This document shows, one piece after another, positions 53,386 to 61,473 of a DNA stretch of 64,000 nucleotides (positions are counted from its first letter, which is position 1; the number at the start of each line of letters is the position of its first letter). The translations under genes were made by a program, and so were the position numbers. Under the pieces are notes generated by a model. The model saw only the letters and a program-made list of their open reading frames with translations, was not told where the DNA came from and did not search any database. The stretch lies in the NCBI RefSeq assembly GCF_018860745.1, contig NZ_JAHKPY010000002.1, positions 310,001-374,000 on the forward strand, in the 5' to 3' direction. This DNA is from Zobellia uliginosa (GTDB lineage: Bacteria > Bacteroidota > Bacteroidia > Flavobacteriales > Flavobacteriaceae).

Positions 53386-54198
53386 TTAATCCAACGTCTT
53401 AATTTTAATCGACTTAAATTCTACTCCTTGACCTTCTGCTTGAAGACCAATAAAGCCACTTGATATTGCTGTGCCATCAACTAGCATAGCTGTATCGGAA
53501 CCTATTATAGCAAGACCTCCAATTATAGGATTGGAGTATTGCAAAACAGTATCTCCTTCCACTATATGCGTTATATTAGATTGCTTATCTACAATTAGCT
53601 CGCCCTTCACCCATTGATTCCATTTGTACGTTTTGGAGCTAGACTGTGTTACATGCTGCGTAAGTAATTCACCATCTTTATGAATGTGCGTTCCCGGGCT
53701 GCAAGAATTTCCCGTATGCCTTGTTTCCCCCTCTGTTTCTTCGGCTAAAAATTGAAACTCTACGGCTACAGGCCATTTCTGGTCTTTTAAAATGATTTTT
53801 GGGTCTTGCGAATGAAACATAATACCACTGTTACGGTAGGCATGTATAGGAGCCTCGTCCATCCATTGTTCTGTAAAACGATATTCGAATTTAAGATGGT
53901 ATGCTGAAAATGGTTTATGATAAAACAAATGTCCAAAGCGTTCCCCAAATTCAGTATAGCCATCATAATTTACTTGGATTACACTGTCGACCACTCGAAA
54001 GGTATTTGCATAATTATCTCCTAATTCATGATGGTTAAACTTAACGACCCATCCGTCCAAATTTTCTCCATTGAAAAGAACTTGCCAATTTTCCTTATCC
54101 GTTTTTTGGTTTTTGAGCTGTTGGCATTGGCAAAAAGTAAGCACTATAGCAAAGCAAAAAATCATTTTATTTAATCTCATGAATTTATTTTTTTTCAT
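53386..54198 (-). CDS. DUF1080 / 3-keto-disaccharide-hydrolase-like lipoprotein
   Basis: A 270-residue lipoprotein (hydrophobic segment MIFCFAIVLTFCQC). Residues about 38-268 are the DUF1080 beta-jelly-roll (WQVLFNGENLDGWVVKF; FHLKFEYRF-type core; RNSGIMFHSQDP; PVAVEFQFLAEE; NQWVKGELIVDKQSNITHIVEGD; GFIGLQAEGQGVEFKSIKIK). DUF1080 is now often named 3-keto-disaccharide hydrolase, and it can also act as a lectin-like binding domain. Residues of the concave face, such as Glu in VEFQFLAEE, may be functional. In this locus it would cut a 3-keto glycoside produced by an oxidoreductase, if that route exists. It is flanked by two sulfatase-related genes. Confidence 0.8.
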   Translation of the reverse strand: MKKNKFMRLNKMIFCFAIVLTFCQCQQLKNQKTDKENWQVLFNGENLDGWVVKFNHHELGDNYANTFRVVDSVIQVNYDGYTEFGERFGHLFYHKPFSAYHLKFEYRFTEQWMDEAPIHAYRNSGIMFHSQDPKIILKDQKWPVAVEFQFLAEETEGETRHTGNSCSPGTHIHKDGELLTQHVTQSSSKTYKWNQWVKGELIVDKQSNITHIVEGDTVLQYSNPIIGGLAIIGSDTAMLVDGTAISSGFIGLQAEGQGVEFKSIKIKTLD

Positions 54199-54288
54199 TA
54201 ATTTTTGATTATTTCATATCAACCTACTTAGACTCTTCAGTGCTTTTCCTTTCCAGCAGGTATCACTCGCGCAAACTAAATGAGTGTA

Positions 54289-55713
54289 TTATTTTTTTGA
54301 AATACCCATTTCTAAATCAGTATCAAAATGCTGCATTCGTTTTAAAAGTTTTTTTGCTTTTTTAGTATTCAAATCAATTACATTTTTAGACTCGGATTTA
54401 TCATCTTTTAAATTGAATAATTTAATTTTAAGGTCTGCCTCAGAAAGTTTATGCCAAGAGGTTTTTCTATACCCCTTAATTAAATACTTCCAATCTCCAA
54501 TACGAATACCGTCAATTTTTGTTGAATTAGAACCATAGAAAATCATTTCTTTTCTAGGTGATTTTTTGGTTTTTCCGCTGAAAAAATGTGACATATCGTA
54601 ACCATCAAACACTCTATTTTTAGGTAAAGGAATACCCGCATAATTAGCTATGGTGGGGAAAATATCAAGTGATGAAACTATCTCATCGCTAACCGTACCA
54701 GCTTTTATATTATCTGGAGCCCAGATAATTGCCGGAACACGTTGTCCGCCTTCATACGTATCGAATTTTCTTCCCTTGAGTGGTTTAGCAGAACCGTGAC
54801 GGTTTGGTCCGTTATCAGAAGTGAAAATCACCATTGTATTTTCATCTAAACCATTCTCTTTTAGTGTTTTTAAAATTTCACCCACACTCCAGTCAATTTC
54901 TTGAAGGGCATCATAATATGGGGTAGTTCCACTACTTCCTTTGAACTTGTCACCAACAAAAACTGGCACGTGCGGAAATGAATGAGCGAAGTATAGAAAG
55001 AACGGTTTTTCTTTATTCTGCTCGATAAAAGAAACGGCTTCTTTGGTATACCGTTCGGTAAGTGTTGTTTGATTGGTAGGGTATTCAATAATCTCATTTC
55101 CCCGCATTAATGGAGGTTTGTTTTTAAGGTCTTCTTCGGGCACCTTAGTTAGGTTTTTTTCTACTCTACTGATATCCGAAGCCATATGTTCATACGTGTA
55201 GTTATCGTTTAATACAACATCTTTTGAAATGTCAATACCTGGAGCAATAGACATGTTATTGCTGTACGGAATACCGTAATACGAATCAAAGCCTTGATTT
55301 AAGGGTAAATACTTTTTATCATGCCCCAAATGCCACTTGCCTACCAATGCGGTTTTATAGTTCTTTTCTTTTAAAAGCTCTGCAATGGTTACTTCATCCG
55401 GAGGAAGTCCGCCTTCATTCGGTTTAGGGAACAATACACCCGGCACGCCTGCACGTTTGGGCATTCTTCCCGTTAATAAAGCAGCTCTGGAAGGAGAGCA
55501 GACAGATGAAGCCACATAAAAACTAGTGAGCTTTAGACCCTCTTTGGCCATACGGTCAATATTTGTGGTCTGTAAATTACTCGAACCAAAACAGCTCAAA
55601 TCTTCATACCCTTGGTCATCTGTGAAGATGATAATGACATTTTTAGACTGAGCTTCTATCTGTGCTGAAGAAAATAAGAACAGAAAAAAGAAAACTATTT
55701 TAAATGTATTCAT
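54289..55713 (-). CDS. Secreted sulfatase (S1 family)
   Basis: A 474-residue S1 sulfatase with signal MNTFKIVFFFLFLFSSAQIEA. Metal motif IFTDDQGYEDLSCFG (Asp32-33), formylglycine motif C72-S-P-S-R76 then AALLTGRMPKRAGVPGVLFPK. Core motifs are VGKWHLGHDKKYLPLNQGFD, LYFAHSFPHVPVFVG, FTSDNGPNRHGSAKPLKGRK and YEGGQRVPAIIWAPD. The downstream sequence of GKWHLG to the C-terminus closely resembles the interrupted sulfatase at 9019-10470, so they are the nearest pair in the window. It is likely an exo-sulfatase on galactan oligosaccharides. It lies 90 bp from the DUF1080 gene and 48 bp from the propeller gene. Confidence 0.9.
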   Translation of the reverse strand: MNTFKIVFFFLFLFSSAQIEAQSKNVIIIFTDDQGYEDLSCFGSSNLQTTNIDRMAKEGLKLTSFYVASSVCSPSRAALLTGRMPKRAGVPGVLFPKPNEGGLPPDEVTIAELLKEKNYKTALVGKWHLGHDKKYLPLNQGFDSYYGIPYSNNMSIAPGIDISKDVVLNDNYTYEHMASDISRVEKNLTKVPEEDLKNKPPLMRGNEIIEYPTNQTTLTERYTKEAVSFIEQNKEKPFFLYFAHSFPHVPVFVGDKFKGSSGTTPYYDALQEIDWSVGEILKTLKENGLDENTMVIFTSDNGPNRHGSAKPLKGRKFDTYEGGQRVPAIIWAPDNIKAGTVSDEIVSSLDIFPTIANYAGIPLPKNRVFDGYDMSHFFSGKTKKSPRKEMIFYGSNSTKIDGIRIGDWKYLIKGYRKTSWHKLSEADLKIKLFNLKDDKSESKNVIDLNTKKAKKLLKRMQHFDTDLEMGISKK

Positions 55714-55761
55714 GCTATTTTTTGGTTTAAGGCCATCTCTTTTTTGAAATGTGTGTAATGC

Positions 55762-58242
55762 TTAATCTTTGTTTGATGAAAGTTTTGAAAAGGCTATAAT
55801 CAACTTACCCTCCTTTGTTTTTCCAAGTAGTTTTCCTGCAAAATTGAGAGCTGTAATGCCATTTCCGGCACCATCAAATTCAACAATTAGGTCTTTTCCT
55901 TTTTTCTTGGTTTTAGAAATTTTAGAACCTCTTCCAAAATCAACTTCCTCAGAAGCACCAAATCTCAAAGAAGCAAGGTCAATATCTTTTTGCGCGTCAA
56001 AACCTGCTTCTGAAAGTATTAGAATTTTAATTTTTTTAGTGGTCGAGCCTATCTTCTTTTTATTTAGTAGCTGAATGCGTTTATGAACAGTTAGTGGAAG
56101 GATACTATTTTTTGAGCTGTGCTTATCTCGCGCTAAATCGTCTGCTTTTGGTACATCTATAACAGCCAATGAAAGATGTGTAGCTCTTCCATACTGGTCC
56201 TGTAATACATGGGGCCGCTCTAATTTGTACCAATGGGTTCTAGAACCATCTTCATAGGAAGTATTGTCTGGTGTGTAAGCCGTACCGGGGTTGAATTTCC
56301 AATGGATGCCATCAGGTGAACGTAGGTAAATTGCACGATAGTCCCAGAATGCGTTAATCATCATATGATACTGTACTTCATCCTTCCAAAGAACCGGGTC
56401 TTCGTAATTGGAGTTTCTATATTTTTCTGGAATAATTTGGTTGTATCTAATCTGATCGGTTAGAACGGTATACGGCCCCAGAGGATCGGCTGTTTCACTG
56501 CGCATCATCTCTCCGGCCTTTGTCACAAATAGAAATCGACCATCTTCTAACTGAACTCCTGATAGGTTACGATAATACCGATATGATAGTTTTTCATCTT
56601 CATTTGTGCTTTTCCAATCTACCGTCATAATCCCTAGACGCTTCCATGGGCCGTTCATGGTTTTAGAGGTGAACAAGGTAGCTTCCCAGTCTACGAGGGA
56701 GTAGAGCATATATGTACCGTCGTTCAATAAAATTATATCGGGATTATGGCCCAGCCCATTGTGAAAGTCATATGCTGTTTCTTCTTTCACTTTATAGGGT
56801 CCCGTTGGAGCTTCAGAGACCACATGCGCTACTGTTGAATTGGGCCACTCCCAATGACCTTTGGTTGCGTTTGCTGGCCACCTAGTTACCAACATATGGT
56901 ATTTGTTGTCCATATCTTTAACGGGTCTTCCCCCCCAATAGCTCCATTCTGGGTCTTCAATTCCGTTATCTGCATCACGCGGTAAAACAGCATCCGTACC
57001 CCATAGGTCTGACCTAAGTTTATTATGAATGGGCATCGGCTGAATAAGGTCGCTAAATGAAGTACCCGAGACTGCTTTTACCTTTGCTTTTATCATTTTT
57101 GAGCCCCTACTCTTATTGCCGGAATAATCGTGAGCGAAAACTATATATGAATTAGTTACGTCCTTTTTTGGTGTAAAGTCTATATATTCAGTGTCATTTA
57201 TGTCATGTGCTATTTGTCTTAGATTCTTGCCTTCTGCATCACCTCTATAGATTGAATAGTTGGCCACGTCAATATCAACACTTTTGTTCCACTCCAACTT
57301 AATTTCAGTATGAAGGGCTTCAATTTTTAGGGCGGTTGGAGGAGCAGGTGATGCATTATCAATTTTCTTGAGATGTACTTTGTTAGAGCCTGTAGACTCA
57401 GAAGTATCAAGGCGAGTAACTACGTAATTATAAGCAATACCGTTGATGAGGTTAGTGTCGGTAAAACTAAAATTTTGGGTAGTCGTGAGTTTTTGATACG
57501 CTCCATTTTTTCCCTTACTTCGGTGGACTGAAAATTTAGTGTCTGAATTCGCTTTATCATCTTTCCAATCCAATTGAATACCTTCATCAACGGTTTTTCC
57601 TGACAGCGTAGGACCTCTTTTCTTGGGAGTTTGCAGGTTCAGGTTTACATAATCTAGATAAACCTTAACGTCTTCACTTGAGTAAAATGAAACCCGTACA
57701 CTTGGGGCGCCTGCTAGGGCATCTTCTTTTGTTACGGTATAATTTCCTGAGAAGTGTTCAATCGTTTTGTCTGAGCCAATGAGCTTTACTTTTTCGACTA
57801 AAAGTCGCTCTTGTTCACCAAAGAAGAGATGCAATGAAACCGTACCGTTGCTGATATATTCTAGATCGGCACCCATACTCCAATGTAATACATCACCGTC
57901 CTTTAAGTTGCGGTAATTCGAGTTGGTGTTTAGTGGTTTCGAATGGATATAAGCATAGTCAAAAGAACTAAAGTACTTTCCTTGAACCAAGCCCATGGAA
58001 TGTCCTTCTTTTTGAGGTTGGTTAGAGGGCGTCCAGAAAGGAGACTGTAACCCAAGACGCCAAGAACCGGCATTTATCAAATTAAAATCACCATCATTTA
58101 CATTAGGGTAGGGGGCGTTATCCCCAAGAAGAACGGTTTGGGCCGATACACCCAGATTCCAAAAAATAAAGAAAATAATAGAACATAACTTAAATGTAAT
58201 TGCTAGATTTTCTTTTTTTAGATGGTAATTTAGATGTATCAT
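55762..58242 (-). CDS. Multidomain secreted protein: beta-sandwich, two fn3 and five-bladed propeller glycosidase-like domain
   Basis: An 826-residue exported protein (signal ends NLGVSA-Q). Residues about 35-205 form a beta-sandwich (PYPNVNDGDFNLINAGSWRLGLQSPFWTP) like an extracellular carbohydrate-binding domain. Two fibronectin type III domains follow (about 210-295 and 300-395). Residues about 410-740 form a five-bladed propeller with NKYHMLVTRWPA, SEAPTGPYK, NPDIILLNDGTYMLYS, EDPVLWKDEVQYHMMINAF and LERPHVLQDQYGRATHLSLAVI. The propeller matches that of the lipoprotein at 11995-13149. The C-terminal ~85 residues are basic and repetitive. It could be a glycosidase with substrate-targeting domains, acting on polymer outside the cell. 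No catalytic residue can be assigned. Confidence 0.7.
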   Translation of the reverse strand: MIHLNYHLKKENLAITFKLCSIIFFIFWNLGVSAQTVLLGDNAPYPNVNDGDFNLINAGSWRLGLQSPFWTPSNQPQKEGHSMGLVQGKYFSSFDYAYIHSKPLNTNSNYRNLKDGDVLHWSMGADLEYISNGTVSLHLFFGEQERLLVEKVKLIGSDKTIEHFSGNYTVTKEDALAGAPSVRVSFYSSEDVKVYLDYVNLNLQTPKKRGPTLSGKTVDEGIQLDWKDDKANSDTKFSVHRSKGKNGAYQKLTTTQNFSFTDTNLINGIAYNYVVTRLDTSESTGSNKVHLKKIDNASPAPPTALKIEALHTEIKLEWNKSVDIDVANYSIYRGDAEGKNLRQIAHDINDTEYIDFTPKKDVTNSYIVFAHDYSGNKSRGSKMIKAKVKAVSGTSFSDLIQPMPIHNKLRSDLWGTDAVLPRDADNGIEDPEWSYWGGRPVKDMDNKYHMLVTRWPANATKGHWEWPNSTVAHVVSEAPTGPYKVKEETAYDFHNGLGHNPDIILLNDGTYMLYSLVDWEATLFTSKTMNGPWKRLGIMTVDWKSTNEDEKLSYRYYRNLSGVQLEDGRFLFVTKAGEMMRSETADPLGPYTVLTDQIRYNQIIPEKYRNSNYEDPVLWKDEVQYHMMINAFWDYRAIYLRSPDGIHWKFNPGTAYTPDNTSYEDGSRTHWYKLERPHVLQDQYGRATHLSLAVIDVPKADDLARDKHSSKNSILPLTVHKRIQLLNKKKIGSTTKKIKILILSEAGFDAQKDIDLASLRFGASEEVDFGRGSKISKTKKKGKDLIVEFDGAGNGITALNFAGKLLGKTKEGKLIIAFSKLSSNKD

Positions 58243-58287
58243 TTTCTGAGTGACTACAGTATTGTTATATGACTTAATAGAGAAATT

Positions 58288-59799
58288 TTAAAGGCGCTCG
58301 ATTTTTAAAACATAAGCGAAATCGCATGGTTTTTCTTTTGGAAATTGAACAACGAGACCTTCGGGTTTTTGTTCCCATCTGACACGATCTTTACTTCCCA
58401 ACATTGAAATACTTTGAATGTCTCCAGGATAGAGCTTTCCCTTACTGCCTAATGTTCTAATGGTAATTTGTTCCCCTGGCCATTCCATACAGATGGCGTA
58501 CAAGTTTTTTCCGTTTTGGGTAAACCGAATATCTTCCGAAGTGTATTTTGGTATCAATTCCCCATGGTTTTTTCCCTGTCCGTGATGGCCGGGATTGGTT
58601 ACTTCCGTGGGGCCTTCTCCGTAAAATATCCATGGCATGGTGTTATAAATGGCTTCTCCATTAATTTTTAGCCATTGCCCCATGGCATAAAGTTCCTTTT
58701 TAGTTTCATCGGCAAAGCTACCATCGGCCTTTGGAGGCACATTTAAAAGCATTCTACCATTTTTGCTGGTCATGTCAATGAGCATATCAATCAATGTACC
58801 GGCCTCTTTTACCTTGTTGGCAGGATTATAGAACCAAGGACTGGGCCATACAAAGTGACGTTGCATATTGATATCTGCCATCCATGGGTCATATTGCATT
58901 CCCTGCAGGTTCCCATCTTCTATATCGCGAATTCCTATTCCTGGTGGAATATCATGGGTTTTATAAAAGACTTCTACTTCTTTGCCTAATTCAAGTCCCT
59001 TGTTGAAATAATCACTGATTAATTTTTGTTGATAGCTTTCCGGTACACTGATTAATTCGTTATCCCCGGCCGGTAAAAGTCGGCCTCGATCTGTGTACTT
59101 TTTTAATTCGCCTTTTACGGTTCCCCCAAAGCCGGTATCGAACCAGATCATATCCGGTTCGTACGTATCTATAGCTTCAGAAATGCGGTCAAACCAAGCT
59201 TTGAAAATAACCTCCGCCAATCGGCCTTCATTGGCATTAGCGTACTTTGAATTGTCTTCATAGGGGTTGAGGTAAGTTGAGTCTTCTTTGGATAGTTGGC
59301 CCCACATACGGCTCCAAAAATCACCGGTGTGAAAAGATGAGATTATGGGCATATTTCGCTTGCGAAGTTCTTTGGCAAGGCTGCCATAGATATCTTCTTT
59401 TGGACCTTTGTTTACGGAGTTCCAATCAGTAATATCACTATCCCAATTTACAATTCCGCTTCCGTGCCATGCTACGGGTCCACCAAATTGAGCACCTGAA
59501 GCTTGCATTAAGTCCACCCATTTCTCAGCATCAAAATTTTCGCCTTTCCATTCTTCAATCGCTTCCAGAACGGTCATTTCTTTATTTTTTGAAGCTACTT
59601 GAACGGTTTGAGGTCCCCAATGAAAATAAATACCGAATTTCATTCCGTATACCCAATCTGGAGTATTGTGTTTTTGTAAAGATGTCCAATCTGCCTCGTA
59701 CGGTGTAACTGTGGTTTGAGCAAAACTCAAGGCAGTAATTAAGCACAGTGCAATACTGGTATATAGTTTCATGTAGATGGGTTTGGTTTGATTTTTCAT
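58288..59799 (-). CDS. GH29-family enzyme, divergent subgroup (second)
   Basis: A 503-residue GH29 protein. The first ATG overlaps the stop of the upstream gene (ATGA at 59796-59799), suggesting translational coupling; the ATG at 59772 makes a cleaner signal (MKLYTSIALCLITALSFA). HNTPDWVYGMKFGIYFHWGPQTVQV (about 44-68) and nucleophile Asp221 in PDMIWFDTGFGGT are typical. The strand around residues 106-126 reads FGGPVAWHGSGIVNWDSDITDW instead of KHHDGF, as in 43813-45186, so these two are sister paralogues. The C-terminal region carries FTQNGKNLYAICMEWPG, a shared small domain. Likely substrate alpha-L-fucose- or alpha-L-galactose-containing oligosaccharide. Confidence 0.85.
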   Translation of the reverse strand: MKNQTKPIYMKLYTSIALCLITALSFAQTTVTPYEADWTSLQKHNTPDWVYGMKFGIYFHWGPQTVQVASKNKEMTVLEAIEEWKGENFDAEKWVDLMQASGAQFGGPVAWHGSGIVNWDSDITDWNSVNKGPKEDIYGSLAKELRKRNMPIISSFHTGDFWSRMWGQLSKEDSTYLNPYEDNSKYANANEGRLAEVIFKAWFDRISEAIDTYEPDMIWFDTGFGGTVKGELKKYTDRGRLLPAGDNELISVPESYQQKLISDYFNKGLELGKEVEVFYKTHDIPPGIGIRDIEDGNLQGMQYDPWMADINMQRHFVWPSPWFYNPANKVKEAGTLIDMLIDMTSKNGRMLLNVPPKADGSFADETKKELYAMGQWLKINGEAIYNTMPWIFYGEGPTEVTNPGHHGQGKNHGELIPKYTSEDIRFTQNGKNLYAICMEWPGEQITIRTLGSKGKLYPGDIQSISMLGSKDRVRWEQKPEGLVVQFPKEKPCDFAYVLKIERL

Positions 59800-61454
59800 T
59801 TTTTTGGTGTTAAATTTCGAACAATAAGAATGGCATCGGCCTCATAACGCCATGGGCGGTAATCCCAAAAACCAAGTTCTTTCATTTCGTATTTTACTTC
59901 AGGGGTAAACTCTCCTGTAAGGGTATTGAACCACTGCTGGGTTGCATTTTCGTAATCGAATTCTCTTGAAACCTGGACTTTAGCCGAGGTATAATGATTT
60001 TCTTTTGGAGTGTACATCATAATGATGCCATCTTTTTTATTGGTGAGATTATAACCACTGGCATTATATCTAGGGGTAGCTTCAAAATTCTCGAAAGGAG
60101 CCGTGTCAAAGAGTTTACGCATATGGGTAAAGTACTCAAAATGAGGTTTTTGAAAATCTTCTGGCTGCTCAAACGGATTATGAATAAGGGCGTTCCAAGA
60201 AGCACCTTGCCAGTAATAGGTGGTGTAGCCGCCAGCAAAAAGACACATGTAATTTCTGCGTAAACAAACTTCCGCATTGGCGTAGGCTCCTGGGAAAACT
60301 ACATAAGGAGATTCTTCATAACCGCCATGTTCAATATTAAAAATAGGCTTGTTGGGAAAGTCGTTTCGGGCATTCAGCATGTTTTGATACAAGGTATGTT
60401 GCCAGTTTTGCATTGAAATAAAATCGACTTCATCCGCATGGTTTCTACAGAATCCGTAATCATGAACGGAAACCAATCGGTCATAGGAATCTAGGTTTCT
60501 TGTGCGTTCAATACGTTCGGAAATATAGGCTGCCGTGGCCCGTGTTTTGTGAAGTGCTTCTTTTGAAACATCCCAAACTATATTCGGAAATGCTTGATAT
60601 CGTTTAATTACATAATCGTAATATCTATTATCCGCTTCCGATTCCATTTCTGGCCAAGACACTAGTTTGTTCCAAACGTAAATCATGAGGTGACTGACGA
60701 TTTCTTGATCATGCATTTCTGAAATCACCTTATCAAAATGCTTAAAAAATTCTATGTTTAGGGAACTGTAATCCGGTTTGGAGTTCGAGCCTAAAAACGG
60801 AAAAATATCTTCACGACCGCCATATTCATGTTCAGGATGTTCCGCCAGACGCTTGTCTTTTGGCCAAGAAACGTCATAGGAATAGACATTCATGACAACT
60901 TGGTTGAAACGGTATTCATTTAAGAGCGATAATAGATGTTTTGTTTTTTCAATATCACTTTGTCCATAATCAAGAGCGAATAACCAATCGCATTCAAAAG
61001 CTAAATTGAAATAATGCGAACCGTCTTCATAAAATAAATGCTGTGGATTGTTTTCATTGAGAATAATTCCCCCGTGACGGTCTGTTTTTTGATTTTTAGT
61101 GATCGTAATCTTTCCCCTTTTTCCATCCAGAGCTTTTAACTCTGATGAGATAACAAACGATTGTTCTCCCGTATTAGCGCTAGAATAGCGTAAGACCCAA
61201 GTATCATTTCCATTATAGAAAAGAGGAATTTGTTGCGCTTCTGTACCGTCGGTAACTTCAGCAGTGGCAGCAATTTCAAAAGGAGCCTTTACTTTTTTAT
61301 TTATGGAAAAGATTAAATCAATAACTTCCCATTGCTGACATTCTATGACTGTCCCAGCTTTTGGATTTTCAAATGTTTTGGACTGTGAACTACTTATAAA
61401 TGGAAGCAAAACAGCAAAGCAGAATGTATAAAGCGTTTTTAAGTGTGTTTTCAT
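59796..61454 (-). CDS. DUF5060/DUF4038-type secreted glycosidase
   Basis: A 552-residue secreted protein (signal ends ISSSQ). Residues about 30-125 match the N-terminal DUF5060 Ig-like domain (VIECQQWEVIDLIFS ... WVLRYSSANTGEQSF). Residues about 130-450 form a GH5/GH140-like TIM barrel; Glu299 in VWDVSKEALHK and Glu375 in IFNIEHGGYEE are the likely acid/base and nucleophile. The C-terminus (about 455-552) is a beta-sandwich, possibly collagen-binding-like. The family acts on plant and algal side chains, but this one's specificity is unknown. It overlaps the GH29 downstream and is 19 bp from the BNR protein. Confidence 0.75.
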   Translation of the reverse strand: MKTHLKTLYTFCFAVLLPFISSSQSKTFENPKAGTVIECQQWEVIDLIFSINKKVKAPFEIAATAEVTDGTEAQQIPLFYNGNDTWVLRYSSANTGEQSFVISSELKALDGKRGKITITKNQKTDRHGGIILNENNPQHLFYEDGSHYFNLAFECDWLFALDYGQSDIEKTKHLLSLLNEYRFNQVVMNVYSYDVSWPKDKRLAEHPEHEYGGREDIFPFLGSNSKPDYSSLNIEFFKHFDKVISEMHDQEIVSHLMIYVWNKLVSWPEMESEADNRYYDYVIKRYQAFPNIVWDVSKEALHKTRATAAYISERIERTRNLDSYDRLVSVHDYGFCRNHADEVDFISMQNWQHTLYQNMLNARNDFPNKPIFNIEHGGYEESPYVVFPGAYANAEVCLRRNYMCLFAGGYTTYYWQGASWNALIHNPFEQPEDFQKPHFEYFTHMRKLFDTAPFENFEATPRYNASGYNLTNKKDGIIMMYTPKENHYTSAKVQVSREFDYENATQQWFNTLTGEFTPEVKYEMKELGFWDYRPWRYEADAILIVRNLTPKK

Positions 61455-61473
61455 TATGTTCTCGTTTTAACAA

